This document shows, in pieces, positions 26,850-35,557 of a DNA stretch of 64,000 nucleotides. The first letter of the stretch is position 1. The number at the start of each line of letters is the position of its first letter. Location of the stretch: the NCBI RefSeq assembly GCF_000812565.1, contig NZ_JTAM01000020.1, positions 17,856-81,855 of the forward strand. The letters run 5' to 3'. The notes under the pieces were generated by a model. The model was not told where the DNA came from and searched no databases. It was given only the letters and a program-made list of their open reading frames with translations. Both the position numbers and the translations under genes were made by a program. This stretch comes from Flammeovirga sp. OC4 (GTDB lineage: Bacteria > Bacteroidota > Bacteroidia > Cytophagales > Flammeovirgaceae).

Positions 26850-26910
26850 GGAATTAAATCAATACCTAATATTAACTCCATTCCTTTATTTAAATAACTG
26901 AATAATTACT

Positions 26911-27537
26911 ATGAAAAAGATCTTATTCAATGTTTTTGCATTACTAGTTGTAATGTGTATTTCTTTTACTAACACTTTTGCTCAGGAAACTTCTGAGAAA
27001 CCTTTGACCGAAAAAGAGCAACGAAAACTGGACCGTAAAAAGGCAAAAGAAGAACGAAAGAAAGCAAAACAACTAGCCAAAAAACAAGCAAAAGCAGAGG
27101 AAGAAGCACGTTATAAAATGGCCTTTGAAGCAATGAAAACGCAAAATTTTGTACTTCAAGCCAATCAGGTGTATGATCGATATGGTAATATTGCACAGGT
27201 AACCAACACGATTAACTTTATAAAAATGGAGGGGAACTCTTGTGTAGTGCAGTTGGGTTTTGAAGGAATTGTAGGATATAATGGTGTGGGTGGCATCACT
27301 TTGGATGGTAAAATATCGGACCTTAAAGTCACAGAAAATGAACATGGCGGATTGCAGATGTCGTTTAATGTACAAGGTTCTATAATGCAGGCGGCTGTTC
27401 GAATCAATTTGAATGGAGCCGATAACTGGGCAGATGCTACGGTAAGAGCTCAGACTAATAATACGGAGGTGAAGTTTAGAGGCAACGTGATGCCTACTAA
27501 TTTATCGAGTATATTCCAAGGAAATACACCGTACTAA
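26911..27537 (+). CDS. DUF4251 domain secreted protein
   Basis: The 208-residue product has a signal peptide (to about residue 24, NTFAQ) and a strongly basic Lys/Ala/Glu-rich linker (about 30-68, DRKKAKEERKKAKQLAKKQ). A beta-rich DUF4251 domain follows, with the typical NFVLQANQVYDRYGN, INFIKMEGNSCVVQLGF and GYNGVGGITLDGKI. The family is widespread in Bacteroidota periplasm or outer membrane, with unknown function. A terminator (27578-27611) separates it from gldF. Confidence 0.85.
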   Translation: MKKILFNVFALLVVMCISFTNTFAQETSEKPLTEKEQRKLDRKKAKEERKKAKQLAKKQAKAEEEARYKMAFEAMKTQNFVLQANQVYDRYGNIAQVTNTINFIKMEGNSCVVQLGFEGIVGYNGVGGITLDGKISDLKVTENEHGGLQMSFNVQGSIMQAAVRINLNGADNWADATVRAQTNNTEVKFRGNVMPTNLSSIFQGNTPY

Positions 27538-27577
27538 TTGAAAGCGGGTAGGCCAATACGCCTATTCACAAAGTCAT

Positions 27578-27611
27578 GATAAACTAATGTGTTTATCGTA
27601 AATTTTTTTAA
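27578..27611 (+). terminator. Intrinsic terminator between DUF4251 and gldF-like genes
   Basis: GATAAAC (27578-27584) pairs with GTTTATC (27591-27597), followed by GTAAATTTTTTTA. It ends four bases before the gldF start codon, so gldF may depend on readthrough or an upstream promoter. Confidence 0.7.
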
Positions 27612-27614
27612 TGT

Positions 27615-28346
27615 ATGTGGCAAATTTTTCAAAGAGAATTAAGTAGTTTTTTTAGTGCCGTATTAGGGTATTTGGTAATGGCCGTCTTTTTAGTAATGAT
27701 GGGAATGTTTGTTTGGGTTTTTCCTCAGACAAGTATCTTAGAAGGCCGTTTTTCTTCTTTAGATCCATTGTTTAATGTAGCCCCTTATGTATTTATGTTT
27801 TTACTTCCTGCTATTACTATGAGAGGATTGGCAGAGGAGAAAAAGACAGGTACTTTGGAATTATTATTCACAAGGCCACTGACCGACTTTCAGATCATAG
27901 GAGGTAAGTTTTTTGCCGCTTGGATGACAGCTGTATTAGCACTGATTCCTACAGTGATTTATTACTTCTCGGTTTATGAGTTGGGTGCTCCAAAAGGAAA
28001 CATTGATACGGCAGCAGTGATGGGATCTTATGTTGGACTAATTTTCTTATCGGGTGGATTTGCCGCCATTGGTGTATTTGCATCATCCATTACATCAAGT
28101 CAAATCGTCTCTTTTATTGTAGCGGTTGTTTTTTGTTTTATTTGCTATGATGGCATCTCGTCAGTAGCTTCTATTCCTGCTTTGGGTGATTATGCTTACG
28201 GTATTGGATTATGGGGAATTGACTTCCATTATAGATCATTAAGTAGAGGATTGATTGATTCTCGTGATATACTTTATTTTTTTAGTTTAATTGGAATCGC
28301 CTTAAGTCTGGCAAAATTATCTATTGGTAGCAGACGCTGGGAATAA
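27615..28346 (+). CDS. gldF: Gliding-motility ABC transporter permease GldF-like
   Basis: The 243-residue product has six predicted membrane helices. It carries the ABC-2 permease pattern characteristic of GldF: MWQIFQRELSSFFSAVLGYL, LLPAITMRGLAEEKKTGTLE, LLFTRPLTDFQIIGGKF and GIGLWGIDFHYRSLSRGLID. With GldA and GldG it forms an ABC transporter required for gliding in Flavobacterium. Here the gldG gene, commonly adjacent, is missing and a polyprenyl synthase gene follows 9 bases later. The partners must be elsewhere or absent. Confidence 0.85.
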   Translation: MWQIFQRELSSFFSAVLGYLVMAVFLVMMGMFVWVFPQTSILEGRFSSLDPLFNVAPYVFMFLLPAITMRGLAEEKKTGTLELLFTRPLTDFQIIGGKFFAAWMTAVLALIPTVIYYFSVYELGAPKGNIDTAAVMGSYVGLIFLSGGFAAIGVFASSITSSQIVSFIVAVVFCFICYDGISSVASIPALGDYAYGIGLWGIDFHYRSLSRGLIDSRDILYFFSLIGIALSLAKLSIGSRRWE

Positions 28347-28355
28347 TTATAAAAG

Positions 28356-29336
28356 ATGACATCATTTGATATAAAAGACGCAGGTGTACTACTTGCAAAA
28401 GAATTGGAAAAGAAAAGGTTTGGTGAAACACCTGAAAACCTTTATGAACCTTTACGTTATATTTTATCGCTAGGCGGAAAGCGCCTTCGTCCTGCATTGA
28501 CATTGTTGGGGTGCTATGTTTTTGATGAGGAGTATCAAAAAGCAATGGAACCGGCTATTGGAGTAGAAGTGTTTCACAACTTTACTTTAATGCACGATGA
28601 TATTATGGATGAAGCTCCGTTGAGAAGAGGACATACTACTGTTCATAAAAAGTGGAACCCCAATATTGGTATCCTTTCTGGCGATGTGATGTTTGTCAAA
28701 GCGTACGAACACATCATTAAAGTGGAAGATTCGATTCTGAGATCAGCTATTGAACTTTTCAATAAGTGTGCACAAGAGGTGTGCGAAGGACAACAATTTG
28801 ATATGGACTTTGAGGAGAGAGATGAAGTGGGAGAGGAAGAATATATCAATATGATTCGTTTGAAAACAGCCGTTTTGGTAGGTTTTGCATTACGACTAGG
28901 GGCTTTGATTGGAGGTGCTTCTGATGAGCAGTCTGCCGTGATTGAGGAGTTTGGAGTGAATGTAGGTTTAGGTTTCCAATTGAATGATGATATTTTAGAT
29001 GTGTATGCCGATCAGGAAAAGTTTGGTAAACAAGTAGGAGGAGACATCATTTCCAATAAGAAGACTTTGATGTTGATTCAAGCATTAAAACAAGCGGAAG
29101 GGAAAGATGCTGAAGAATTGAATTACTGGCTGCATAAAACTGATTTCGATAAGGCTGAGAAAGTAAAAGCTGTTACCGCTATTTATGATCGTTTGGGGAT
29201 CAAACAAATGGCTACAAACAGAGCAAATGAGTATTTTGATAAAGGTTTCAAAGCATTAGAACGCTTAGAAATCACAGAAGATAAAAAACAATTATTGAAA
29301 GAGTTTGGCATCTATTTGCAGAATAGAGATCACTAA
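28356..29336 (+). CDS. Polyprenyl (isoprenyl) diphosphate synthase
   Basis: The 326-residue product has both aspartate-rich motifs: FTLMHDDIMDEAPLRRG (D81-D85) and GFQLNDDILDVYAD (D211-D215). GGKRLRPAL, the substrate-binding region, is also present. It condenses isopentenyl diphosphate with an allylic diphosphate to make longer prenyl chains, used for quinones, carotenoids or carrier lipids. Product length cannot be fixed reliably here. It starts 9 bases after gldF, so the two are co-transcribed. Confidence 0.93.
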   Translation: MTSFDIKDAGVLLAKELEKKRFGETPENLYEPLRYILSLGGKRLRPALTLLGCYVFDEEYQKAMEPAIGVEVFHNFTLMHDDIMDEAPLRRGHTTVHKKWNPNIGILSGDVMFVKAYEHIIKVEDSILRSAIELFNKCAQEVCEGQQFDMDFEERDEVGEEEYINMIRLKTAVLVGFALRLGALIGGASDEQSAVIEEFGVNVGLGFQLNDDILDVYADQEKFGKQVGGDIISNKKTLMLIQALKQAEGKDAEELNYWLHKTDFDKAEKVKAVTAIYDRLGIKQMATNRANEYFDKGFKALERLEITEDKKQLLKEFGIYLQNRDH

Positions 29337-29364
29337 TTTTTGACAATTGATAAGGAATAATATG

Positions 29365-29399
29365 AATCCTGATGAGCATGGTCTGATCAGGATTTTTTT
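29365..29399 (+). terminator. Intrinsic terminator after the polyprenyl synthase gene
   Basis: AATCCTGAT (29365-29373) pairs with ATCAGGATT (29386-29394), followed by a T-run. Confidence 0.88.
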
Positions 29400-29407
29400 A
29401 TTGATTT

Positions 29408-29442
29408 TTTGTTTTTCTTCTTCCGTAAAAGGTTTAGCTTTG
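29408..29442 (+). promoter_or_regulatory. Candidate Bacteroidota-type promoter
   Basis: TTTG (29408-29411) lies 23 bases before TAGCTTTG (29435-29442), which matches the TAnnTTTG -7 consensus. It would give a leader of about 80 bases before the small lipoprotein gene. Confidence 0.5.
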
Positions 29443-29527
29443 GGTCGTAATTTGTGATTTATAGCGAACCCAAAAACTACCAATCACAAATGAATTAAAA
29501 CTATTATTTAGCCAAACTTTAACTATT

Positions 29528-29983
29528 ATGAGAAAGCTGTTATTGCTTGTTGTTTTATCCCTTAATTTATTTTTACTGCAATCTTGTTTTGATAGCGATG
29601 ATGAAGTCAAACCTTCTGAAGAAGAAGAGTTAGCAGCCCTATTAATAGGCCCGACTTGGATCGTTGAAGAGTCTATTGCAGAATGTAATGATCAAGAATA
29701 TTTTGCATCAATGCAATTTAAAGAAGATGGTACATTGCTTACACAATCCATACTTGTGATTACTACTTTTCTAGATGGAGCTGAAGAAGTAGGTATTTCT
29801 TGTGAAGTTGAGGTCACTGATATTGTGGCCAGTTGGGAGTGGGTAGAATTAGGAAAGAAGATGAAAGTAGTATCAGAGGGAGATACCTTTAATGTGGATG
29901 TTGTTTCGATGTCCGAGGACAAAATTGTAATCTATGATCCTATTGAAAGAGAAGTAGCCACTTTGATCAAAGAAAATATGTAG
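29528..29983 (+). CDS. Small lipocalin-like lipoprotein
   Basis: The 151-residue product has a lipoprotein signal with lipobox LLQSC (Cys20) and a following acidic stretch (DSDDEVKPSEEEE). The fold region (IGPTWIVEESIAECND, FKEDGTLL, ASWEWVELGKKMKV) looks like the lipocalin-like domain common in Bacteroidota lipoproteins. The ligand is unknown. Its own promoter and terminator indicate a single-gene unit. Confidence 0.75.
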   Translation: MRKLLLLVVLSLNLFLLQSCFDSDDEVKPSEEEELAALLIGPTWIVEESIAECNDQEYFASMQFKEDGTLLTQSILVITTFLDGAEEVGISCEVEVTDIVASWEWVELGKKMKVVSEGDTFNVDVVSMSEDKIVIYDPIEREVATLIKENM

Positions 29984-29987
29984 ATGC

Positions 29988-30032
29988 AAAAATGCCGTTT
30001 TATCAAAATCACAGATAAAACGGCATTTTTAT
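29988..30032 (+). terminator. Intrinsic terminator after the small lipoprotein
   Basis: AAAATGCCGTTTTAT pairs with ATAAAACGGCATTTTT. The perfect stem has A- and T-runs. Confidence 0.9.
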
Positions 30033-30047
30033 ATTCTGATGTGTATA

Positions 30048-30250
30048 AAGTAAACTAAATTACCGAAAACTTTCAAGTTCCCTTCTTCTTCACGCTTTTC
30101 CCTTCAAGGCCGGAGTAATACTACCAAACTAAAAGGGTAGAAAGCTCACTGGCGCGAATGTTAAGCGTTAGCGTCATTCGTGTCCTTCAGATCATCAGAA
30201 ATCTCCTGATTTCTAAATATAATAAATAACGAAAACTTAGTTTACAGTGT
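30048..30250 (+). repeat. Internally deleted copy of the 364-bp MITE-like element
   Basis: This is a roughly 200-bp version with both ends (AGTAAACTAAATTACCGAAA on the left, CTTAGTTTACAGTGT on the right) and the CGAATGTTAAGCG hairpin block. The middle section present in the 39605-41072 units is missing. It abuts the stop codon of the minus-strand GH3 gene and may shape its 3' end. Confidence 0.75.
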
Positions 30251-30251
30251 G

Positions 30252-32465
30252 TTACTGAATTACTTTTCCACCACCTTTAATTTTTAATACTAATTCCTTT
30301 TTAGCATAACCTAACTCCTCACTTCTTGTACCTGGAGAAGCATCGGCAGCAATCACTTTAATAGTACCAGAAGATTGTACTAGCTGTCCTTTATTATTGA
30401 AAACAGAGCGATCTTCAGGCGTTAATGTAAAGCGAAGTGTTTTAGTTTCACCTGCTTTTAATACTACTCTTTCAAACTTTTTCAATGATTGAATAGGTGT
30501 ATCAAAATCAGCCTGATACTCTGTCAAGTAAATTTGAATGACGTCCTCAGCATCAAAGTCACCTGTATTTTTCACTTTTACTTCTAATTCCACGTCTTCA
30601 TTAGCTTTCACTTTTTCAGTAGAAGCTGTCAAACTTTCAATTTCGAAAGTACTATAAGTCTGACCATATCCGAAAGGGAATAACGGTTTTTCAGTCATAT
30701 AGCGATACGTTCTACCTTTCATCGTGTAATCTTCATAATCCGGAAGTTGATCTAAAGAAGCAGGGAAAGTGATCGGTAATTTTCCTGAAGGAGAAACTTT
30801 TCCAAATAATACATCACCTACAGCTTGTCCACCCATTTGACCAGGGTACCAAACAAATAAAATCGCATCAGCAATTTCTTCCATTTCAGGCAGTACCACT
30901 GGAGATCCACCAGTAAGTACTAAAATCAAAGGTTTGTCGCTATCCTTTTTGATCTTTTTCAAGAAGTCAATTTGATTTTGTGGTAGACCAAGTGCGATTC
31001 TATCACCTTTTGTTGTAGAGGCAATGGCTTCCCCTTCTTCCCCTTCCAATAGAGGCGAAATCCCCATAACAGCGATACAAGCATCAGCACTTCGAGCCGC
31101 ACCTGTTGCCCAGTCAATAGGGTTTTTGTTCGGTTCGTCCAATAGAATACCTTGCTTGTACTCAATCGTAGTTCCTTTACTTACATTTCCCACAATGCCG
31201 TCTAAGATAGATACAGTATTGGACGCTAAACCATAGTAGTTTCCTAAAAGGACTTCAGTAGAACTTGCATTCGGCCCTACAACGTAGAGGTTTCTGATTT
31301 CTTTGTTCAGTGGTAAAACATTATTCTTATTTTTCAATAAAACTAATGATTTAACTGCCGTGTTGTACGACAACTGTTGGTGTGCTTCACTTTCAATCAC
31401 TGACTCGTCTACAGCATTGAAAGGATTCATATTTACCGGATCAAAGAAACCTAATTTGAAGCGTGTCATCATTAACTCCTTCAAGCGTTGATCTACCATG
31501 CTTTCGTCTACCAAACCGTCTTCAATAGCTCCTTTCAAATGTGCTTGATAAACCCAACCGCAGTTGAGGTTCGTACCCATTTTCAAAGCCAAAGCAGCCG
31601 CTTCTTTTGGTCCTTTTGAGGTTTTGTGATATTTGAAGAAATCTTCAATGGCACCACAGTCTGACACCACGTGCCCGTCAAATCCCCAATCCTTTCGAAG
31701 AATCTCATTGAGTAATAAGTCACTTCCACAAGCAGGATCTCCGTACACTCTGTTGTAGGCACCCATTACAGATTCAACGTCAGCTTCTGTTACCAATGCT
31801 TTAAAAGCCGGAAGATACGTTTCATAAAGATCTTGCTTAGAGACAGAGACATCAAACTCATGTCTGAGTGCTTCAGGACCTGAGTGTACTGCATAGTGTT
31901 TGGCGCATGCAGAAGCTTGTAGGTACTTTGGATCATTACCCTGTAAACCTTTTACAAATTGAATACCGATTTGAGAAGTCAAATAAGGATCTTCACCATA
32001 CGTTTCCTGTCCACGTCCCCATCTTGGGTCTCTGAAGATATTGACATTTGGTGTCCAAAATGTAAGTCCAGAGTACATGGTACGGTTACCGATCGCCTGA
32101 GAGATTTGATACTTTGCTCTAGCTTCTTTACCAATAGCAGAAGCTACTTCGTGAATTAAATCTTTGTCGAAAGTAGCGGCCATACCAATTGCTTGAGGGA
32201 AGATTGTTGCTCTTCCATTTCTTGCAACTCCATGTAATGCTTCATTCCACCAATTGTATTCCGGAAGGCCAAGTCTCTCAATGGCCGGAGCAGCATTGCC
32301 GAGCTGTCCAATTTTTTCCTCCAATGTCATTGCTTGTACCAACAAGTCGACTCTTTCCTCCATAGGAAGGGAAGTGTTAGACCATGGTTGTTGAGCAAAT
32401 GTTAGTGAAGTTACGGTAAATACATTTAAAATTAAGATAATAAAAAATTGTCTGTTCATGTTCAT
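30252..32465 (-). CDS. Glycoside hydrolase family 3, beta-xylosidase-like
   Basis: The 737-residue secreted enzyme has a signal peptide to about residue 24 (SLTFAQ). The GH3 N-terminal barrel contains NVNIFRDPRWGRGQETYGEDP and CAKHYAVHSGPE. The nucleophile Asp is in HVVSDCGAIEDF (about 266). The C-terminal alpha/beta domain and a fibronectin-III-like tail follow (ADPGTRSEELGY region near the end). The motif set resembles bacterial and fungal GH3 beta-xylosidases more than beta-glucosidases. It probably releases xylose or a related sugar from oligosaccharides in the periplasm or at the surface. An operator-like site lies about 100 bases upstream. Confidence 0.9.
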   Translation of the reverse strand: MNMNRQFFIILILNVFTVTSLTFAQQPWSNTSLPMEERVDLLVQAMTLEEKIGQLGNAAPAIERLGLPEYNWWNEALHGVARNGRATIFPQAIGMAATFDKDLIHEVASAIGKEARAKYQISQAIGNRTMYSGLTFWTPNVNIFRDPRWGRGQETYGEDPYLTSQIGIQFVKGLQGNDPKYLQASACAKHYAVHSGPEALRHEFDVSVSKQDLYETYLPAFKALVTEADVESVMGAYNRVYGDPACGSDLLLNEILRKDWGFDGHVVSDCGAIEDFFKYHKTSKGPKEAAALALKMGTNLNCGWVYQAHLKGAIEDGLVDESMVDQRLKELMMTRFKLGFFDPVNMNPFNAVDESVIESEAHQQLSYNTAVKSLVLLKNKNNVLPLNKEIRNLYVVGPNASSTEVLLGNYYGLASNTVSILDGIVGNVSKGTTIEYKQGILLDEPNKNPIDWATGAARSADACIAVMGISPLLEGEEGEAIASTTKGDRIALGLPQNQIDFLKKIKKDSDKPLILVLTGGSPVVLPEMEEIADAILFVWYPGQMGGQAVGDVLFGKVSPSGKLPITFPASLDQLPDYEDYTMKGRTYRYMTEKPLFPFGYGQTYSTFEIESLTASTEKVKANEDVELEVKVKNTGDFDAEDVIQIYLTEYQADFDTPIQSLKKFERVVLKAGETKTLRFTLTPEDRSVFNNKGQLVQSSGTIKVIAADASPGTRSEELGYAKKELVLKIKGGGKVIQ

Positions 32466-32562
32466 TCATTCATTCAGGGTTGTAGTTAATTGTCCTCATC
32501 AATTTCGCAGACACATATCTATCTTTCAAAATTCTGGGTTACTTTTCTTACTGTTATTAACA

Positions 32563-32576
32563 TGAAACCGTTTGCA
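32563..32576. promoter_or_regulatory. LacI-family-type operator upstream of GH3
   Basis: TGAAACCGTTTGCA matches 13 of 14 positions of the known cre/LacI-type consensus TGWAANCGNTNWCA. An identical 14-mer occurs at 34057-34070, again upstream of a minus-strand PUL gene. Function is inferred from position and recurrence. Confidence 0.5.
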
Positions 32577-32592
32577 AAAAGGAGTTTTGAAT

Positions 32593-32626
32593 AAAAAAAC
32601 ACCTTAATTAGAATTAAGATGTTTTA
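32593..32626 (-). terminator. Intrinsic terminator of YD-repeat lipoprotein 1
   Basis: AAAACACCTTAATT pairs with AATTAAGATGTTTT (one G-U-type mismatch), with a T-run in the minus-strand sense. The same structure is repeated at 34086-34120. Confidence 0.8.
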
Positions 32627-32655
32627 AATATTGAAGTCCTATCAAAGCATTTTGA

Positions 32656-33840
32656 TTAGAAATTGATGAGTTGTAAAACCCATATTTCGGTGATATCTTC
32701 TTCGGAAATCTGAGTGATTCCATCGCCTTTGTAGTAAGTCGCCTGTCTGTTTTCACTATAAGTGATAACATATATTTTCTCTCCTTTGGCATTATAAATA
32801 GATTCTTGTTTTTTAAAACCGATAATGCCATCGTATCGAGCATCAATTTTGCTATTACCTACTAACGTAAGATTAAAATTATTATTAGTGAAGTATTGCA
32901 CCTCATCTACTCTTAAAGGAGAACTCATTAAACTTTTGACCGCAAAGTCATTGAAATAGATGATAGAATATGTCAGGTTGGCAATATTACCTTCAAATAC
33001 TTGATCTCTTCTGATGTACGTCATCCCATTCGATTCTGGAGGATAAACCTTAATTGTAAGTTGATTACTTTGGTATTCATATTCCTCCAGGGTTTCAGTA
33101 TCTAACCCACCAAAACTTTCTATGATTCGTCCTTGACCATCATACTTGTATTCCATCTTAAATCCTTTATTGGATTCTTCTTTGATCAAGTTTCCTTGTA
33201 CATCGTAACTATAAGTATATGTTGTGGGGTTGGCGCCAAGATCTTCTTCAGAAAGGCTAATAATTCTACCTTCTGAATTATAGGTGAAAGTATAGCTTAT
33301 ATCATTAGTGATATTTTGTTTTTTGATGAGTTGATCTTTTTCATTGTACTCAAAAGAATAACGGTTTACAGTAAAACCTAGAGAACTTTCTATCATTTCA
33401 CTGATCAGGCCTTGCTCATCATATTCATACTCAAATGTAAATGGAATACCATCCATATCAATCGTTGAACTGATGATTACATCATTGGTATCTCTTGAAT
33501 GCTGCATGATCATCACTTTTTCACCGAACGATTCAATAAATGAGAAATTCCAATACGATTCATGAAGTATATTTTCTTCATCAAAAGAGTGTGTCATATA
33601 CATTCTTTTTCTTTCTACCGGGTCAAAGATGATTTGCTCTATAGAAGTTTTAAAGTATTTCAAATTAAAGACTTTTCCCTCTTCAATCTCGACATCATTG
33701 TCGAGTTCTTCGTCAGAAGGTTGTTCAATAGCGTCTTGGTCATTTGAAGGATCAGCTTCTTTATTATTACAGCTGAAAATAAAGAGTACGAAAGAGAAAA
33801 TTAGTAAATAATTCATCCATTTTTTGTTTGTAAATTGCAT
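32656..33840 (-). CDS. YD-repeat lipoprotein 1
   Basis: The start at 33840 (MQFTNKKWMNYLL) is chosen because it aligns with the start of the neighbouring paralogue; a longer frame reaches 33885. The lipobox is FIFSC (Cys24), followed by an acidic linker. The body contains RHS/YD-like repeats, for example FEYEYDEQGLISEM, YSFEYNEKDQLIKKQ, FTYNSEGRIISLSEED and YKYDGQGRIIESFGG. The C-terminus has YYKGDGITQISEEDITE, shared with the paralogue. It is a surface or periplasmic lipoprotein of unknown role, probably binding or structural, within the PUL. Confidence 0.8.
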   Translation of the reverse strand: MQFTNKKWMNYLLIFSFVLFIFSCNNKEADPSNDQDAIEQPSDEELDNDVEIEEGKVFNLKYFKTSIEQIIFDPVERKRMYMTHSFDEENILHESYWNFSFIESFGEKVMIMQHSRDTNDVIISSTIDMDGIPFTFEYEYDEQGLISEMIESSLGFTVNRYSFEYNEKDQLIKKQNITNDISYTFTYNSEGRIISLSEEDLGANPTTYTYSYDVQGNLIKEESNKGFKMEYKYDGQGRIIESFGGLDTETLEEYEYQSNQLTIKVYPPESNGMTYIRRDQVFEGNIANLTYSIIYFNDFAVKSLMSSPLRVDEVQYFTNNNFNLTLVGNSKIDARYDGIIGFKKQESIYNAKGEKIYVITYSENRQATYYKGDGITQISEEDITEIWVLQLINF

Positions 33841-33891
33841 GATGTTAAGAATTAAAGTTTGCACTAAATTTAAAGTATGCTTCATTTATGA

Positions 33892-33911
33892 GTTTGCTAA
33901 GCGTTTGCTAA
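33892..33911. promoter_or_regulatory. Direct repeat GTTTGCTAA, 11-bp spacing
   Basis: GTTTGCTAA occurs at 33892-33900 and 33903-33911, separated by one helical turn, just upstream of YD-repeat lipoprotein 1. This spacing suits a dimeric regulator; the regulator is unknown. Confidence 0.4.
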
Positions 33912-34056
33912 TGAAGCATGTGAGAGTGTTTGAAAATAAGTTTACGTATATAAGTTTTTGTCAAAAAAGTATGTAATACTTAATTGTGTGCATTCAATTT
34001 GGTGGACTTACTTTTATCGAAGAAGTTTTAGGTATTATTTCTTTTGATTGTTAACA

Positions 34057-34070
34057 TGAAACCGTTTGCA
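34057..34070. promoter_or_regulatory. LacI-family-type operator upstream of YD-repeat lipoprotein 1
   Basis: This is the same 14-mer as at 32563-32576 (TGAAACCGTTTGCA), about 215 bases upstream of the lipoprotein start. Confidence 0.45.
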
Positions 34071-34085
34071 AAAAGAATTTTAAAA

Positions 34086-34120
34086 TAAAAAAACACCTTA
34101 ATTTGAGTATTAAGGTGTTT
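34086..34120 (-). terminator. Intrinsic terminator of YD-repeat lipoprotein 2
   Basis: AAAAAAACACCTTAA pairs with TTAAGGTGTTT, followed in the minus-strand sense by a T-run. It is nearly the same as 32593-32626. Confidence 0.82.
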
Positions 34121-34169
34121 CAAAAGCATCACTATAGAAGTGATTGAAATATTCTAAATCTGAGGAGTA

Positions 34170-35321
34170 TTAAATAAGTTTGTGTATCCACTCTTCTGTG
34201 ATATCTTTCGATGATATCTCAGTAACTCCATCGGCTTTGTAATAAGTGGTTTCTCTGTCAAATCGATCAGCATCTGAATGCTTCAAAACATATAATTTAG
34301 TCCCATCAGCTTTGTAAAAAGATTCTTGCTTTTTACGTCCACGTCCACTTTCATAGCGAACATCAATTATATTTTTTCCTTCTAATGTTAAATTATAATT
34401 GTTATTTAGGAAGTATTCTTTAGTGACAACTTTATGTGTTTCACTATCAAAAGTACCTTTTATGGCATATTCATCCCAGTAGCTTAGCCAATATTGCTGA
34501 TTTGTGATTTTATTTATAAATAACTTTTCTTGACTTAGTGAAAGTTCTCCATTTTCTTCACGATATGATTTCAACAATAGCTGATCACCATTATAAATAT
34601 ATTCATCACGAGAGCCTGAATCGTATATAGTTTCAATAACTCTATTTTGATTGTCATACGTGTAGGTTACCCCATTACCACCTTCTTCTCTTATAGGCAT
34701 ACCATTTTCATTATAATAGTATTTTGTCAGATAAGAACTACTACTACTTTCGTAGTGTTCTTCCAAAGTTTGTACCCTATTTTCTGAATCATAAGTAAAA
34801 GTATAATATCGATATCGGTCAACGGGTACTCTTTTAATTAACTGATTTAATTCATTATACTCGAAAGTATCAACATTAACAGTACCATCATTATAAGTGA
34901 CTGTCATTTGGTTGATAAGCCCTTTTTCGTTGTATTCGTATTCATAATACGCTTTAGTTCCACTTGCTTCAGCTGTAGAACTATAAATTACTCCGTTTTC
35001 TTCAATTTTGTGCTTACTAGTTATTATATTTTCACCAAATGTACCAATGTTAATCTGATGCCAATAAGATTCAGTTACTTGACCATTTTGATTAATATTA
35101 TGTGTCATCTTCGTAGTAGACCTATGGAAATGCTCAAAAGTGACCTGCTCAATAGAAATCATAAAGTATTTCATATTAAATACTTTTCCATCTCCAAGGC
35201 TGATTTCCTTATCAACAACTTCATTAGAAGGAGTGACTTCTTCGGTAGTACAACTGTAAACTAAGAATGATAAAGAGGATATTAATAGATATATGATCCA
35301 TTGTTTGTTTTTGAATAGCAT
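34170..35321 (-). CDS. YD-repeat lipoprotein 2
   Basis: The 383-residue paralogue of the preceding entry starts MLFKNKQWIIYLL and has a lipobox (LVYSC, Cys24). YD-like repeats include YEYEYNEKGLINQM, DTFEYNELNQLIKR, FTYDSENRVQTLEEH, VTYDNQNRVIETIYD and YIYNGDQLLLKSY. Its C-terminal TTYYKADGVTEISSKD matches the paralogue. The pair plus their shared 3' flanks look like a tandem duplication. Function is unknown; co-location with the sensor suggests a PUL surface role. Confidence 0.8.
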   Translation of the reverse strand: MLFKNKQWIIYLLISSLSFLVYSCTTEEVTPSNEVVDKEISLGDGKVFNMKYFMISIEQVTFEHFHRSTTKMTHNINQNGQVTESYWHQINIGTFGENIITSKHKIEENGVIYSSTAEASGTKAYYEYEYNEKGLINQMTVTYNDGTVNVDTFEYNELNQLIKRVPVDRYRYYTFTYDSENRVQTLEEHYESSSSSYLTKYYYNENGMPIREEGGNGVTYTYDNQNRVIETIYDSGSRDEYIYNGDQLLLKSYREENGELSLSQEKLFINKITNQQYWLSYWDEYAIKGTFDSETHKVVTKEYFLNNNYNLTLEGKNIIDVRYESGRGRKKQESFYKADGTKLYVLKHSDADRFDRETTYYKADGVTEISSKDITEEWIHKLI

Positions 35322-35515
35322 GATGCTAGAGGTTTAAGTTTAAGAAAAGAGTGCTTCAGTAAAAAGTAATTGAAAAGGTATTCACGAAACACATGTATAT
35401 AAATAAATTGTTTGCCTTTATTCGATAAAAAGTAGAGTAATCTTTATTGAGCCTCAAAATTAGGATTTTATTGTCAATTAACCATGAAATGAAATGTGTA
35501 TTATTCTTTTAAAAT

Positions 35516-35553
35516 GAATTGTGCACCAAAGTTTGAACTAAGGTGCACAATTC
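35516..35553 (-). terminator. Intrinsic terminator of the hybrid sensor gene
   Basis: GAATTGTGCACC (35516-35527) pairs perfectly with GGTGCACAATTC (35542-35553). It ends four bases before the sensor stop codon; the T-rich side faces the direction of transcription. Confidence 0.85.
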
Positions 35554-35557
35554 TGTT

